Part shown: one piece after another, positions 48,705 through 57,793 of the stretch | Layout of the letters: each line of letters starts with the position of its first letter | Numbering within the stretch: position 1 is the stretch's first letter | Source: Bradyrhizobium sp. CB3481 | GTDB taxonomy: Bacteria > Pseudomonadota > Alphaproteobacteria > Rhizobiales > Xanthobacteraceae | NCBI RefSeq assembly: GCF_029714305.1 | Contig: NZ_CP121647.1 | Span: 5,786,501 to 5,850,500 of the forward strand | Direction: 5' to 3' | Length of the DNA: 64,000 nucleotides | Made by a program: the position numbers and the translations under genes | The notes under the pieces: generated by a model | Seen by the model: the letters and a program-made list of their open reading frames with translations, nothing else | Told to the model about the DNA's origin: nothing | Database searches by the model: none

Positions 48705-50754
48705 GCACCTTGCTCGCCACGCCGTCGTCTACATTCGTCAGTCGACGGCCGACCAGGTTATCAACAACCGCGAGAGCCAGCGCCGCCAGTACGGCTTGGC
48801 CGACCGTGCGCGGCAGCTGGGCTGGAGCGAGGTGGTCGTAATCGACGACGATCTCGGTCGCTCGGGTGGCGGCACCGCGCGTCCCGGGTTCGAGAAGCTG
48901 CTCGCCGCCATTTGCGAAGGGCGAGTTGGCGCTGTGGTCTCGATTGAGGCCTCTCGGCTGGCCCGCAACGGCAGGGATTGGCATACGCTCCTGGAGTTCT
49001 GCGGGCTCATTGGAACACTGATCGTCGATGAGGATGGCGTCTACGATCCGCGCCACCCCAACGATCGCCTTCTGCTCGGCATGAAGGGCACGATGAGCGA
49101 GATGGAGCTGTCTATCTTTCGGCAACGCTCGCTTGAAGCCTTGAAGCAGAAGGCACGTAGGGGTGAGCTCTTCCTCAACGTCGCCATCGGCTATCTCAAG
49201 GTCTCCCACGATCGGATCGAGAAGGACCCTGATCGGCGCATTCAGGAGGCGCTCGTACTCGTGTTCACCAAGTTTGCCGAGATGCAGACACTGCGCCAGG
49301 TCCACCTCTGGTTACGGCAGGAGCGAATCACTTTGCCCGCGGTCGGCCATGGCCCCGAGGGCCGCCACGTCGAATGGAAGTTACCAGTATACAATACGAT
49401 CCACCACATCCTGACCAATCCCGCCTATGCTGGCGCCTATGTCTTCGGGCGCTCGGGCAGTCGGGTGACGATCGAGGCCGGCCGCAAGAGGATCGTGCGG
49501 GGCTTCCGGCGCGAGCGCAACGACTGGGAGGTTTTGATCAAGGACCACCATGAGGGCTACATTACGTGGGCGGAGTTCGAGAGGAATCAGCGCCTGATCA
49601 CCGACAACGCCAACGGAAAAAGCTTCATGAATCGTGGCTCGGTCCGCCGCGGCGAAGGCCTTCTCGCGGGGCTTCTTCGTTGCGGCCACTGCGGCCGCAA
49701 ACTTCACGTTGCCTACAGCGGCACGCACAGTACTGTCGGGCGCTATCATTGCCGCGGTAGCCAGATCAACCATGGTGGAGACCCGTGCATCTCATTCGGC
49801 GGTCTGCGCGCGGATCGCGCGATCAGCGCGGAGGTCATCGCGCGGCTGCAGCCGCTGGGTGTACAGGCGGCACTGGCGGCCATGGAAGCGCGCGGGCGTG
49901 AACACGCCGACAAGCTGCGTCAGCTCGAGTTGACTCTGGAGCAGGCACGCTACGAGGCAACTCGCGCTCATCGGCGATACGAGGCTGTCGATCCGGACAA
50001 TCGCCTTGTTGCCGGCGAGCTGGAGCGGCGCTGGAACGAACGCCTGGTCGCTGTCCGCGAGCTTGAGGGCGAGCGCGAGACGTTGTTGGCTACGCCGGAG
50101 ATGACGTTGAGCGACATCGATCGCGATCGGTTACTTGCGCTTGGTGCCGATCTCGAGAGAGCTTGGGAAAGTCCGGGTGCAACAGCTGCGACGCGCAAGA
50201 GGATCATCCGAAGCTTGATCCATGAGATCGTTGTGCGCATCCACGACGAGGTGCTGGACTTGATTGTCCACTGGCATGGTGGCGATCACACGGCATTGCA
50301 GGTGAGGAAGAACCGCACCGGCGAGCACCGCTGGAGCACCGCAGCAGATGTGGTCGATCTCGTTCGTGTCCTCGCGCGTCAGATGCCCGATAGCACCATC
50401 GCCGCGGTTCTCAACCGCGCCAGTAAGTCGACGGGGCGGGGCAACAGTTGGACCCGTGTCCGCGTTCGCAGCCTGCGCAATCAACACGCCATTGCGGCCT
50501 ACCGAGAGGGCGAGCGCGCCGAGCGTGGAGAGGTCACTTTGGACGAAGCTGCAACTGCGTTGAAAGTCAGTCCTTCGACGGTTCGCCGTCTGATCGAAGA
50601 ACAGAGCTTGCCTGCCCAGCAGCTGTGCAAAGGCGCACCGTGGATGATCAAAGCGGTTGATCTGGAACATCCCGATGTCAAGCGCGCCGCGCATGCGCGG
50701 CGGTTCCGGCGGCCATCGTCTGGCGATCCGGGTCAAAAAGAACTTCAACTCTAA
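48685..50754 (+). CDS. Large serine recombinase (cassette 2), intact
   Basis: A 689-residue protein with the resolvase domain AVVYIRQSTADQVINNRESQ (catalytic Ser in RQST), DDDLGRSGGG and EASRLARNGRDWHTLLEFCG. The recombinase domain (DPDRRIQEALVLVFTKFAEM) and the zinc ribbon (LLRCGHCGRKLHVAYSG) follow. Then come the long coiled coil (LELTLEQARYEATRAHRRYE) and a C-terminal MerR/excisionase-like HTH (TLDEAATALKVSPSTVRRLI). No frame damage is seen. It should catalyse integration or excision of cassette 2. Confidence 0.92.
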   Translation: MSKITPEHLARHAVVYIRQSTADQVINNRESQRRQYGLADRARQLGWSEVVVIDDDLGRSGGGTARPGFEKLLAAICEGRVGAVVSIEASRLARNGRDWHTLLEFCGLIGTLIVDEDGVYDPRHPNDRLLLGMKGTMSEMELSIFRQRSLEALKQKARRGELFLNVAIGYLKVSHDRIEKDPDRRIQEALVLVFTKFAEMQTLRQVHLWLRQERITLPAVGHGPEGRHVEWKLPVYNTIHHILTNPAYAGAYVFGRSGSRVTIEAGRKRIVRGFRRERNDWEVLIKDHHEGYITWAEFERNQRLITDNANGKSFMNRGSVRRGEGLLAGLLRCGHCGRKLHVAYSGTHSTVGRYHCRGSQINHGGDPCISFGGLRADRAISAEVIARLQPLGVQAALAAMEARGREHADKLRQLELTLEQARYEATRAHRRYEAVDPDNRLVAGELERRWNERLVAVRELEGERETLLATPEMTLSDIDRDRLLALGADLERAWESPGATAATRKRIIRSLIHEIVVRIHDEVLDLIVHWHGGDHTALQVRKNRTGEHRWSTAADVVDLVRVLARQMPDSTIAAVLNRASKSTGRGNSWTRVRVRSLRNQHAIAAYREGERAERGEVTLDEAATALKVSPSTVRRLIEEQSLPAQQLCKGAPWMIKAVDLEHPDVKRAAHARRFRRPSSGDPGQKELQL

Positions 50755-50795
50755 GGGGGTAGCGAGATGCGTAGTATGAATCTGACTCGGGTTTG

Positions 50796-51115
50796 CCGAC
50801 GAGCAGCGCGTTCTCGCCGGCAGCAATGAACGCTAGGGTGTGGAGCTGGAAGCAAGTTTGGCGCGGCAATTTGGGATTAAAGGACCAGTCGAACTCGGCG
50901 AGCGTCAGCTTTTCATCGAGCCCGGATTGCTGGTATCGCCGCTCGATAAGACGGGATTGGCGGCGATCCAGTTCGTCCTGCAAGATCAAGGAGAAGGTCT
51001 CGAGGAAGGGTTGGTTGGCGCCCTGCGCCTGCAGCACGCGCGTCTGCAGCGTGTCGCGGACGCCCGACAGGCGCAACTGTCGCAGGCAACGCTCAATTTC
51101 CGGCATGGTCATCAT
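50796..51115 (-). pseudogene. istB: istB of IS21-B, N-terminal piece
   Basis: From ATG 51115: MMTMPEIERCLRQLRLSGVR, ANQPFLETFSLILQDELDRR, FDWSFNPKLPRQTCFQLHTL and AAGENALLVGKP. It ends in the P-loop at the cassette 2 junction and overlaps the istA end by about 23 bases. Confidence 0.88.
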
Positions 51116-52856
51116 GTAGTTGAGTCTCCAGTTTGAGGTGAGAAGGCGCAGCGGGAGCGCTTGTGGCGCCGGAGCTGGTCGGGGTTGTGCAGGCGACACG
51201 AGCGCGGGTTACAGGGGCGCGGTCGTTGTGAGCCTCGGCCTGCCGGTCATTGTCGTTGGCGTCGCGCCGCACCGCGCGGCTGAATAGATCACCGTATTCG
51301 GCGGGGGCGCGGATCAGCGGATGATCCTGAATGAGCTGCGATGTCGGTGGTGGCGTCGTTTCAATCTGCGCGAATGCCTGTTCAAACAGCCGCTCGACGG
51401 TCGCGCGCACGTGCTTGTAACGGTAGATGCGGTTGTCGATGGCGTGCGCACAAGCCTGTTCGACCAACCGTGCCGGATACTTCCGGCTCAGCCCGACAAT
51501 GCCCCACATCGCGCGTTGTCCAACGCGCCCTTCGGTGTCGAACATCTGCTGGCACAGCGCCTTGGTCTGCGGGCCGATGCGGCCGGCGCTCGACAGCAGC
51601 AAGGCTGTTTGCCGCGACGGATTGAACGGCCGCTCGTTGGTCGGCAGGACGACAGAACCGGATGCGCCATCCGGGGATGAACGCGCAGCAGCGCATGGGT
51701 GTGGCGATCGCGGATCTCGATCGTCGAGGCGTAGATCCGCACCACGACCTGGCTGCCGATGGGCGCAGGCCGCGCGGCGTAATAGCTGCTATCAACACGC
51801 ACGGTGGTATCGTCGCAGACGGTCCGAACAACCTCGGTGAAGATGCGGAAGGCAGCCACTGGCAACGGCCGCAGGTGCGGCTTCTCCTCCTGGAACATCG
51901 CCTCGACCTGACGGCGCGTGCTGCCGTGGATGCGTTTGGAAGCCCAGTTCTCCTCCCAGTGCCTCAATAACTCATTCTGTGCCTCCAGCGTCTCGAAGCG
52001 CCGTCCGGCCAGCGCGGTGCCCTGGGTATGTTGAATCGCGTTCTCGACGCTCCCCTTCCGGTTGGGATCGGCCACACGCGCGGGATCGGCGACCACGGCG
52101 TAATCAGCCAGCATCGCGCTGTAAATCGGGTTGAGCTGGGGCTCGTACAAATCCGGCTTGAGGACGCCTTCTTTCAGGTTGTCGAGCACGACATAGCTGG
52201 GGACCCCGCCAAAATACCGGAACGCTTTCTTCGTGAAGCTGCGCCCAGACCTGCTGGCTGGATTGCCAGACCACCAGCCGGAAGCTCCGCCGCGAGTAGC
52301 GCAGCGTCATCACGAACAGGCGGGGACGACGGTAACGCCCACTCTTCGGATCAACCGTCGGCGCGCCCTCGCCATAGTCGACCTGAGCTTCCTCGCCGGG
52401 GAGGAACTCAAGGCGATCAAACTGCTCAGGATCGGCGTGCCGCGACGTGCGCACAAACCGCTTGACGCTCTGATAGGTGGACGGAAAGCCAAATCGATCA
52501 ACCAGGTCCTGGTAAATCGCCTGCGCATTCCGCTTCAGGCGGACCTGTTCTTCGATCCATGCCCGATGCGGTTCGCAGGCCGAGCGGGCCTGGCTGCCGG
52601 TGACCGTCGCACCCGACCCCCTAAAAGCCGGTGGTCGGGGTGGAGGAATTTGGCCGTCCACGCTCACCGGGCCGGTGGTCACCTCCCCGGGGGAATTTGC
52701 CTCCGCACCAGCCCACAGCGCCCGGTAACGCCGGATCGTCTTGCGATCGACCCCCGTCAGCCTGTGGATCTCGAGCCTGTGGATCTCGCGCTGGCTGGCG
52801 TTGCGATCAAGGAGCGTAAATACCGTGCTTTGCAGGTGTGGCTTCAAGACGTTCAA
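51093..52856 (-). pseudogene. istA: istA of IS21-B, frameshifted
   Basis: From 52856: LKPHLQSTVFTLLDRNASQR, HRLTGVDRKTIRRYRALWAG, EFLPGEEAQVDYGEGAPTVD (catalytic Asp) and RYSRRSFRLVVWQSSQQVW. After a shift near 52230 it reads VVADPARVADPNRKGSVENA (Asp/Glu region) and SYYAARPAPIGSQVVVRIYA, and after another near 51640, KALCQQMFDTEGRVGQRAMW to 51093. Two frame changes inactivate it. Confidence 0.88.
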
Positions 52857-53179
52857 CTCCTCGGTCCCCTTGCTGGCTAAAGGGACCGAAAATAAACGTC
52901 CTGCCTGACCGGCTACCGCTGTTCAGCGCCGCCGACGACGATCATCAGGTGGGGGAGCTTCAAGTGACCATACCCGGGGGATTTTGACCGACCCACGGGG
53001 GTTTCGATACCGGTCGTCAATCGCTGAGCACGCGTCTCCGCGCGTTCCTTCACCAAGCCCATCGAGCACCCCACCCCTCCGAATCAGGTGCTCAACAACG
53101 AATCACAACAGATTCTTCCGATTCAAGTTTTTGCCCGCGGCGCGTCGTCCAAATCCGATGCCAAATGTGGATAATTGAA

Positions 53180-53613
53180 AGCTGTTCGATGGGATGCACG
53201 AATGGGTGACCACCGAACGCGCCACACTCTCGCGCTCCTCCGAGGTTCGCGAGCCGATCGACTACATGCTCAAGCGCTGGGCTGACTTCGCCCGCTTCCT
53301 TGATGATGTCAGAATCTGCCTGACCAACAACGCTGCGGAAAGAGCGCTGCGCGGTATCGCTCTCGGAAGACGCAATTGGACCTTTGCCGGTTCTCAGCGC
53401 GGGGCAGACCGCGCCGCTGTCATGATGACGCTTCTCACCACCGCACGCCTCAACGACGTCGACCCGCAAGCCTGGCTCGCCGATGTTCCGGCCCGTATCG
53501 CCGATCTGCCTGCCTCGCGCCTGGACGAGCTGCTTCCTTGGGAATGGAAACGGCTACGCGCGGTCGAAAAACCCTCCGATCAGCGTCCCATCGCAGGCCA
53601 GCGACCATCATAA
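53180..53613 (+). pseudogene. IS66 TnpC C-terminal fragment (copy 2)
   Basis: CLTNNAAERALRGIALGRRN and QRGADRAAVMMTLLTTARLN, nearly identical to 19281-19701 and open over its length. Its 5' limit is the same base as in copy 1. Confidence 0.9.
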
Positions 53614-53654
53614 CCGAGACCGTCTATGCGCGCGCGTAGTCGTTGCGCGGCCGT

Positions 53655-53820
53655 CCTCGGACGCGTACTCTTCAAACTGCTTGAGGCCACGCAGAAAAGC
53701 TGGCGTCGTCTCGATGGTCACAACCAGTTGCCAAAACTCGTTCTCCGTGTGACATTCAACGATGGGATCGAGGTCATCGCCAAACCGACTGACCGTCAGC
53801 CCACAACCGCCGCCGCCTGA
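53655..53820 (+). pseudogene. IS256-type transposase C-terminal scrap
   Basis: LFKLLEATQKSWRRLDGHNQ and LPKLVLRVTFNDGIEVIAKP to a stop. It repeats 36770-36921. Confidence 0.85.
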
Positions 53821-53854
53821 CCGGCCGCGCCGTCACCAAAATTTAGCGATAGCT

Positions 53855-53940
53855 CGTGCCATTACTGAAATCGCTGTCCGCGAATTACCGAAATCGGTGT
53901 TCGGGATTTGCCGAAACACGCACATAGCTCCCCGCGCAAT
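53855..53940. repeat. IS21-like end repeats abutting rhcU
   Basis: Three imperfect direct repeats (ACTGAAATCGCTGTCCGCGA, ACCGAAATCGGTGTTCGGGA and a third ending TGCCGAAACACG) resemble the multiple transposase-binding repeats at IS21 ends. They sit within about 20 bases of the rhcU stop codon; no transposase gene remains beside them. Confidence 0.55.
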
Positions 53941-53954
53941 TGATATGGCCGGTA

Positions 53955-55004
53955 TCACGGCCCATGGGCAGTCTGAGGCGCCAGCTCTCCAACCGCCCGC
54001 AGAACCGCTGCGACCGGTTCAATCAAGTGCGACGGAATACATTCGTCGACCAGGCCGTCCTCTAAGAGCGCGCGTGCCAGCGGAACGCTTCGCATCACGG
54101 GGACCCCGGCAGCGGCCGCAGCATCGATCATTCGCCGTGCTACGAGATCAGTACCGATGGCGTCAATCAGTGGTAGGGGAGTGTGCTGCCGATCGTAATA
54201 AATCGCTATTGCAATGTGCGTTGGATTGGTGATCAAGACGGTCGCCCTGCGCGATTGGGCAATTTGGGCAAGAACTTTCTTACGTTCAGCTTTGATCAAA
54301 GGGTCTCCTTCATCTTCCTTAAGTTCTCGCTTAACCTCATCTCGCGACATCCTGTTGTTCCTCGCGAACTGCCATCGCTGGAACGCCAAGTCCGCCATTG
54401 CCAACACAAGGAAGCTCAAACCCGCACAACTCGCGACGTAGATTAACAGGCGACCTGTGAGCCAACGTAGACAGGACATACCGCAACCCGGAACCGAGAT
54501 CAGCGCACCTACGCGTTCGCGGAGAACAAACATTAGAACGAGGCCGAGTATCAGCACCTTAACGACCGACTTAGCCAGTTCGACAAGGCTCTGCAGCGAC
54601 AATATCCTTTTGATGTTCTGACTTGGATTTAGCCTCTTGAGCGACGGCACGACTGCCGCGGGGAAGAATAGAACTCCGTTCTGCAGGAGATTGGCTCCGA
54701 CGCCGATGATCAGCACGACGCCTAGGAACGGTGCGACTATACTCTGCGCTTCATGAATATAAGACTTGAGGAGCTGCCGGCTGACAACTGCGAAATCTTC
54801 TTTGAGATGAGAAACAGGCAACAAGACCGCTGCCTCAAGTCGGTCTATCAAGTCAGGCAGTGAAGCAAAGAACAGGACGAAGAACCCAAGGGTCACTAAG
54901 GCTGATACAAAGTCCCTGCTCTGCGGGACCTGGCCTATCCTGCGCAAGTCGCGCAGCCTCTTGGGACTGGGCTTTTGGGTCTTTTCACCTGCCAAAACAG
55001 TCAC
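53955..55004 (-). CDS. rhcU: T3SS export-switch protein RhcU (SctU)
   Basis: Inner-membrane autoprotease that controls substrate switching. The start is GTG 55004, overlapping the rhcT stop (GTGA); the longer frame to 55301 only reads into rhcT. The 349 residues include four membrane segments (ALVTLGFFVLFFASLPDLID, SIVAPFLGVVLIIGVGANLL, VKVLILGLVLMFVLRERVG, LIYVASCAGLSFLVLAMADL). The cytoplasmic domain has MSRDEVKRELKEDEGDP and the self-cleavage motif NPTH at about residue 260. It appears complete. Confidence 0.95.
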   Translation of the reverse strand: MTVLAGEKTQKPSPKRLRDLRRIGQVPQSRDFVSALVTLGFFVLFFASLPDLIDRLEAAVLLPVSHLKEDFAVVSRQLLKSYIHEAQSIVAPFLGVVLIIGVGANLLQNGVLFFPAAVVPSLKRLNPSQNIKRILSLQSLVELAKSVVKVLILGLVLMFVLRERVGALISVPGCGMSCLRWLTGRLLIYVASCAGLSFLVLAMADLAFQRWQFARNNRMSRDEVKRELKEDEGDPLIKAERKKVLAQIAQSRRATVLITNPTHIAIAIYYDRQHTPLPLIDAIGTDLVARRMIDAAAAAGVPVMRSVPLARALLEDGLVDECIPSHLIEPVAAVLRAVGELAPQTAHGP

Positions 55005-55789
55005 TCGGCGATGCGGCTCAGAAACGCGGCCGCTGGTAGCATGTGAGTGTCGGCACACGTCAAAATAATTGTGAGCGAAAGCATCAGCAGCAGAAGAGCA
55101 ACCATACTCTTGACTGATGTAGCGACATAAAAGACTTGCAATTGGGGCGCGAATCGACTGATCAAAGCCAAACCTAATTCGCTGAGGAACATGCCGACGA
55201 CGGCTGGGCCGGCGAGAAGCAATGTTAGCACCATCACGACATCTGCCAGACTGAGAACCGCTCGGACGAATTCTGAACCGAGTGTAGGATAAAAACTCCA
55301 CAGAGGCCAGACGTCATGGGAGCGATAGAATGCTTCCAAGAGTTTGGAGAACCCGCCGGTGACGAACAGCCATGTGGCGTAAAGCTCGCCTAGGAACGTC
55401 CCGAGCAACGACGCTTGATTGCCGCTTGCCTCATTAAGTAGGCTTGCCATCGTGGCACCCCGCTGGTCGTCAATGAACGTGCCGGATGCCTCCACGCCCC
55501 ACATGGTCGCGGCAACCGGAAGGCCAAGCACAAGCCCGACCAGGAGTTCCTTGAGTCCCAGGCCCAGGATCGGCGTCAAACGCGTGATGTCCAGGTCCGC
55601 GGGCTTTGTTGCCCAAGCCCGAACCATGACGGGGAACGCCAAGGCGATGACCACACCGCCGCGCGCCATTCCCGTCACCATGCTACGTCCCAAAATAGGG
55701 ACGGCCAGCATCATGCCCGTTATGCGCGCGGTCGCGAGCAAAAGAACAACGAGGGAAGTATGCAAGTCAGCCGAATCGGCAGGCAACAT
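55001..55789 (-). CDS. rhcT: T3SS export-gate protein RhcT (SctT)
   Basis: A 262-residue polytopic inner-membrane protein of the SctR/S/T gate: VVLLLATARITGMMLAVPIL, ALAFPVMVRAWATKPADLD, GLGLKELLVGLVLGLPVAAT, ASGTFIDDQRGATMASLLNE and YATWLFVTGGFSKLLEAFYR. ATG 55789 is chosen over the in-frame TTG just upstream because a stop immediately precedes that TTG. It begins 98 bases after rhcS ends, the largest gap in the block. Confidence 0.95.
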   Translation of the reverse strand: MLPADSADLHTSLVVLLLATARITGMMLAVPILGRSMVTGMARGGVVIALAFPVMVRAWATKPADLDITRLTPILGLGLKELLVGLVLGLPVAATMWGVEASGTFIDDQRGATMASLLNEASGNQASLLGTFLGELYATWLFVTGGFSKLLEAFYRSHDVWPLWSFYPTLGSEFVRAVLSLADVVMVLTLLLAGPAVVGMFLSELGLALISRFAPQLQVFYVATSVKSMVALLLLMLSLTIILTCADTHMLPAAAFLSRIAE

Positions 55790-55890
55790 CAACTAGGCAC
55801 ACAAAATGATGGAGAGTGGGCTCCCTGCCACGCTCGCGTAGATCTCGCGTTAGGAGGACGGGCAAGCGCGCATAGCCTCAAGCCCTAGAC

Positions 55891-56151
55891 TTACAAGCTA
55901 CTGATCTTGTCGAGCATTTGCACCGTATACCTGCTAAGCTCCTCGAACCAGCTCGCGGTAGCCACCAGCATGAGGCTCACGCATATCAACTTCACTGCGA
56001 AGGGAAGCGTCTGCTCTTGAACTTGAGTCGCGGCCTGCACCATGCTGACAATTAGCCCAACTATCGTGCCCACCAGGACTGCCGGCATCGACAGGATAAC
56101 TGTCAGTTTGAGCGCTTCAATGGCGAGGTTGGTGAGTGTGGCCGAATTCAT
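55891..56151 (-). CDS. rhcS: T3SS export-gate protein RhcS (SctS)
   Basis: An 86-residue protein with two membrane helices (LKLTVILSMPAVLVGTIVGL and LICVSLMLVATASWFEELSR) and the conserved SMVQAATQVQEQTLPFAVK loop. The ATG at 56151 overlaps the rhcR stop (TGATG); the longer frame to 56202 reads into rhcR. Confidence 0.95.
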   Translation of the reverse strand: MNSATLTNLAIEALKLTVILSMPAVLVGTIVGLIVSMVQAATQVQEQTLPFAVKLICVSLMLVATASWFEELSRYTVQMLDKISSL

Positions 56152-56813
56152 CACGCGGGTCCCACGTAGGACAAGGCGAGACCGTGAATTAAGCGCTGCC
56201 ACCCGTTCACGGAAACGAACAGGAACAGCTTGAATGGCAAGGATATCGGCATAGGTGAAACCATCATCATGCCCATCGCTAGAAGAATGTTAGAAATGAT
56301 GAGATCAATGACGATGAAGGGCAAGAACAACAAGAAGCCAATTTTGAATGCGTCTTCCAGTTCGGACGTCATGAAGGCTGGTACTAGGATCAAAAAATCC
56401 GTGTCGGTCACGATAGCAGAATCATCCTTGCTCCACAATTGCCGAGTCGAGTTGACGAAGTCTAGGCGTTCCTCTTGTGTCGTCTTCTTAATGAGGAATT
56501 CACGAATCGGCTCAGCAGCTACGACGATCGTTTGGCCCAGGTCTCGGAAACTTTGGTAGGCGAGCGGCTTGTCTTGCAGTGCCTCATACACACGCTTGGC
56601 CACTGGTTGCATGATGTAGACCGAGAGCAAGATGGCGATTGCATTCAGCGCCATGTTAGGCGGGATGTTCTGAAGTCCGAGGGCGTTGCGAACCAGCCCT
56701 AAAACGACGATGAGCTTCACGTAAGAAGTTACTGCAATTACAACGAAGGGGATCATCGCAACGGCCCCCATCACGACGATCAGCGTAACAGGATCGGGTA
56801 ATCTGGTCATCAT
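56151..56813 (-). CDS. rhcR: T3SS export-gate protein RhcR (SctR)
   Basis: A 220-residue core gate subunit: MIPFVVIAVTSYVKLIVVLG, RNALGLQNIPPNMALNAIAI, LVPAFMTSELEDAFKIGFLL and FLPFIVIDLIISNILLAMGM. It ends with the SPMPISLPFKLFLFVSVNGW region. All are diagnostic of SctR/FliP. It overlaps rhcQ (ATGA) and rhcS. Confidence 0.97.
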   Translation of the reverse strand: MMTRLPDPVTLIVVMGAVAMIPFVVIAVTSYVKLIVVLGLVRNALGLQNIPPNMALNAIAILLSVYIMQPVAKRVYEALQDKPLAYQSFRDLGQTIVVAAEPIREFLIKKTTQEERLDFVNSTRQLWSKDDSAIVTDTDFLILVPAFMTSELEDAFKIGFLLFLPFIVIDLIISNILLAMGMMMVSPMPISLPFKLFLFVSVNGWQRLIHGLALSYVGPA

Positions 56814-57793
56814 TCGGCTCGTGATAAGCGTATGTCCAACAAGCGCACACCTGTCCGCTCGGCGATGCGCACCAGTTCACCGGTTGCGACCACCTGACCA
56901 TTGACGCGCAAACAAACGTTAGCGGTTGCGTCAAAACCGAGATCCAGGACCTGGCCGACAGCAAGTTCACGAAGCTCCCTGAGCGGCATGGTGAGGCGTC
57001 CCACATCCACATTAACGGACAGAGTGATGCTATCGAAGCTTTCAGGGGGGAGCGGCTCTGGTTGGTCCATCAAACGATCCACTGCAGAAAGGACGGTAAG
57101 CCGGCAATTCCGGATTGAGGCGCGAAACCGAGTACTTCCAGAGAGGTCCATAAGGACGGTCATCGCGCCATCTTGGTCCACTGAAGGATCATCCAGCAGG
57201 ATCACGTCGCCCTCGGCGAGCTGCTGCAGCTCCGCCAACGTAAGGCCGATACGGGCGATTCGCATATCCAGAATGAGCGGAAGGTCATCGACGGTGGCGC
57301 GCACCACTGGCAAAGCAGAGCAGCAGTCGGCGATCCATTGCAGTCCGTCAGCATCAAACTCCACCAGGCCGAGAACATCGTTCGGACGCTCTACTCGAAG
57401 AATCTGAATGGCGCAGGGAAACGACTCCGTGACGTCGGCCAAGGACCAGATCGGTCGATGACCGCACCAGTGCTGCACCTGCACCGCGAGATCCCGGAGC
57501 ACAACGTCGAGCAGTATTTCCCGCAGGCTGGCGTCCAGAGGCAGCGCTGTGATGTTTGGCCAATGCTTGACCGCACTCGGCGGACAGACGGTCCGATCAA
57601 TCGCGACGTGAATACGGTGACCACGTGCGCGCATGAGAACCCACAAGTGATCGGATGGAAGGCGTCGCACTGCGGAACCGAGCATGACGGCTTTCACGTC
57701 CATGCCAGCAAGTCCGAAAGTAACCGGCAGACGGGCAGCAAGCTGCGATGCGGCGACAGCCTCACGTGGCTCGTAGCTGGGAAGATCGATCAT
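56810..57793 (-). CDS. rhcQ: T3SS C-ring protein RhcQ (SctQ)
   Basis: A 327-residue sorting-platform/C-ring component. The C-terminal SpoA (FliN-like) domain reads VDVGRLTMPLRELRELAVGQ, VLDLGFDATANVCLRVNGQ and GELVRIAERTGVRLLDIRL. An earlier SpoA-like region is RIARIGLTLAELQQLAEGDV. The start overlaps the upstream YscP-like gene stop (ATGA). Confidence 0.92.
   Translation of the reverse strand: MIDLPSYEPREAVAASQLAARLPVTFGLAGMDVKAVMLGSAVRRLPSDHLWVLMRARGHRIHVAIDRTVCPPSAVKHWPNITALPLDASLREILLDVVLRDLAVQVQHWCGHRPIWSLADVTESFPCAIQILRVERPNDVLGLVEFDADGLQWIADCCSALPVVRATVDDLPLILDMRIARIGLTLAELQQLAEGDVILLDDPSVDQDGAMTVLMDLSGSTRFRASIRNCRLTVLSAVDRLMDQPEPLPPESFDSITLSVNVDVGRLTMPLRELRELAVGQVLDLGFDATANVCLRVNGQVVATGELVRIAERTGVRLLDIRLSRAE

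Larger units (their letters stand above)
48212..50797 (+). mobile_element. Serine-recombinase cassette 2 inserted in the Walker A codons of istB
   Basis: The flanks read ...GENALLVGKP at 50796-50830 and GPPGTGKSH at 48180-48211 on the minus strand, and join to give an ordinary IstB P-loop. The shared core is at least CC (48210-48211 and 50796-50797). Its plus-strand genes are DUF5372-like, a DLF-motif small ORF and a large serine recombinase. Confidence 0.75.
41645..53005 (-). mobile_element. IS21-family element B (outer), split by IS21-A and a serine-recombinase cassette
   Basis: istA (51093-52856) and three pieces of istB (50796-51115, 48008-48211, 41708-41953) lie on the minus strand in the right order. 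The ends carry IS21-like repeated motifs (TCACTTCAAATTCCTCC near 41645 and reverse-strand TCACTTGAAGCTCCCCC near 52965). Removing IS21-A and cassette 2 restores a continuous element. The outermost limits are approximate. Confidence 0.75.

Noticed and set aside
53855..53940. Repeated GAAATCG motifs as regulatory iterons
   Set aside because: Spacing and sequence fit IS21 terminal repeats better, and no replication gene is near.
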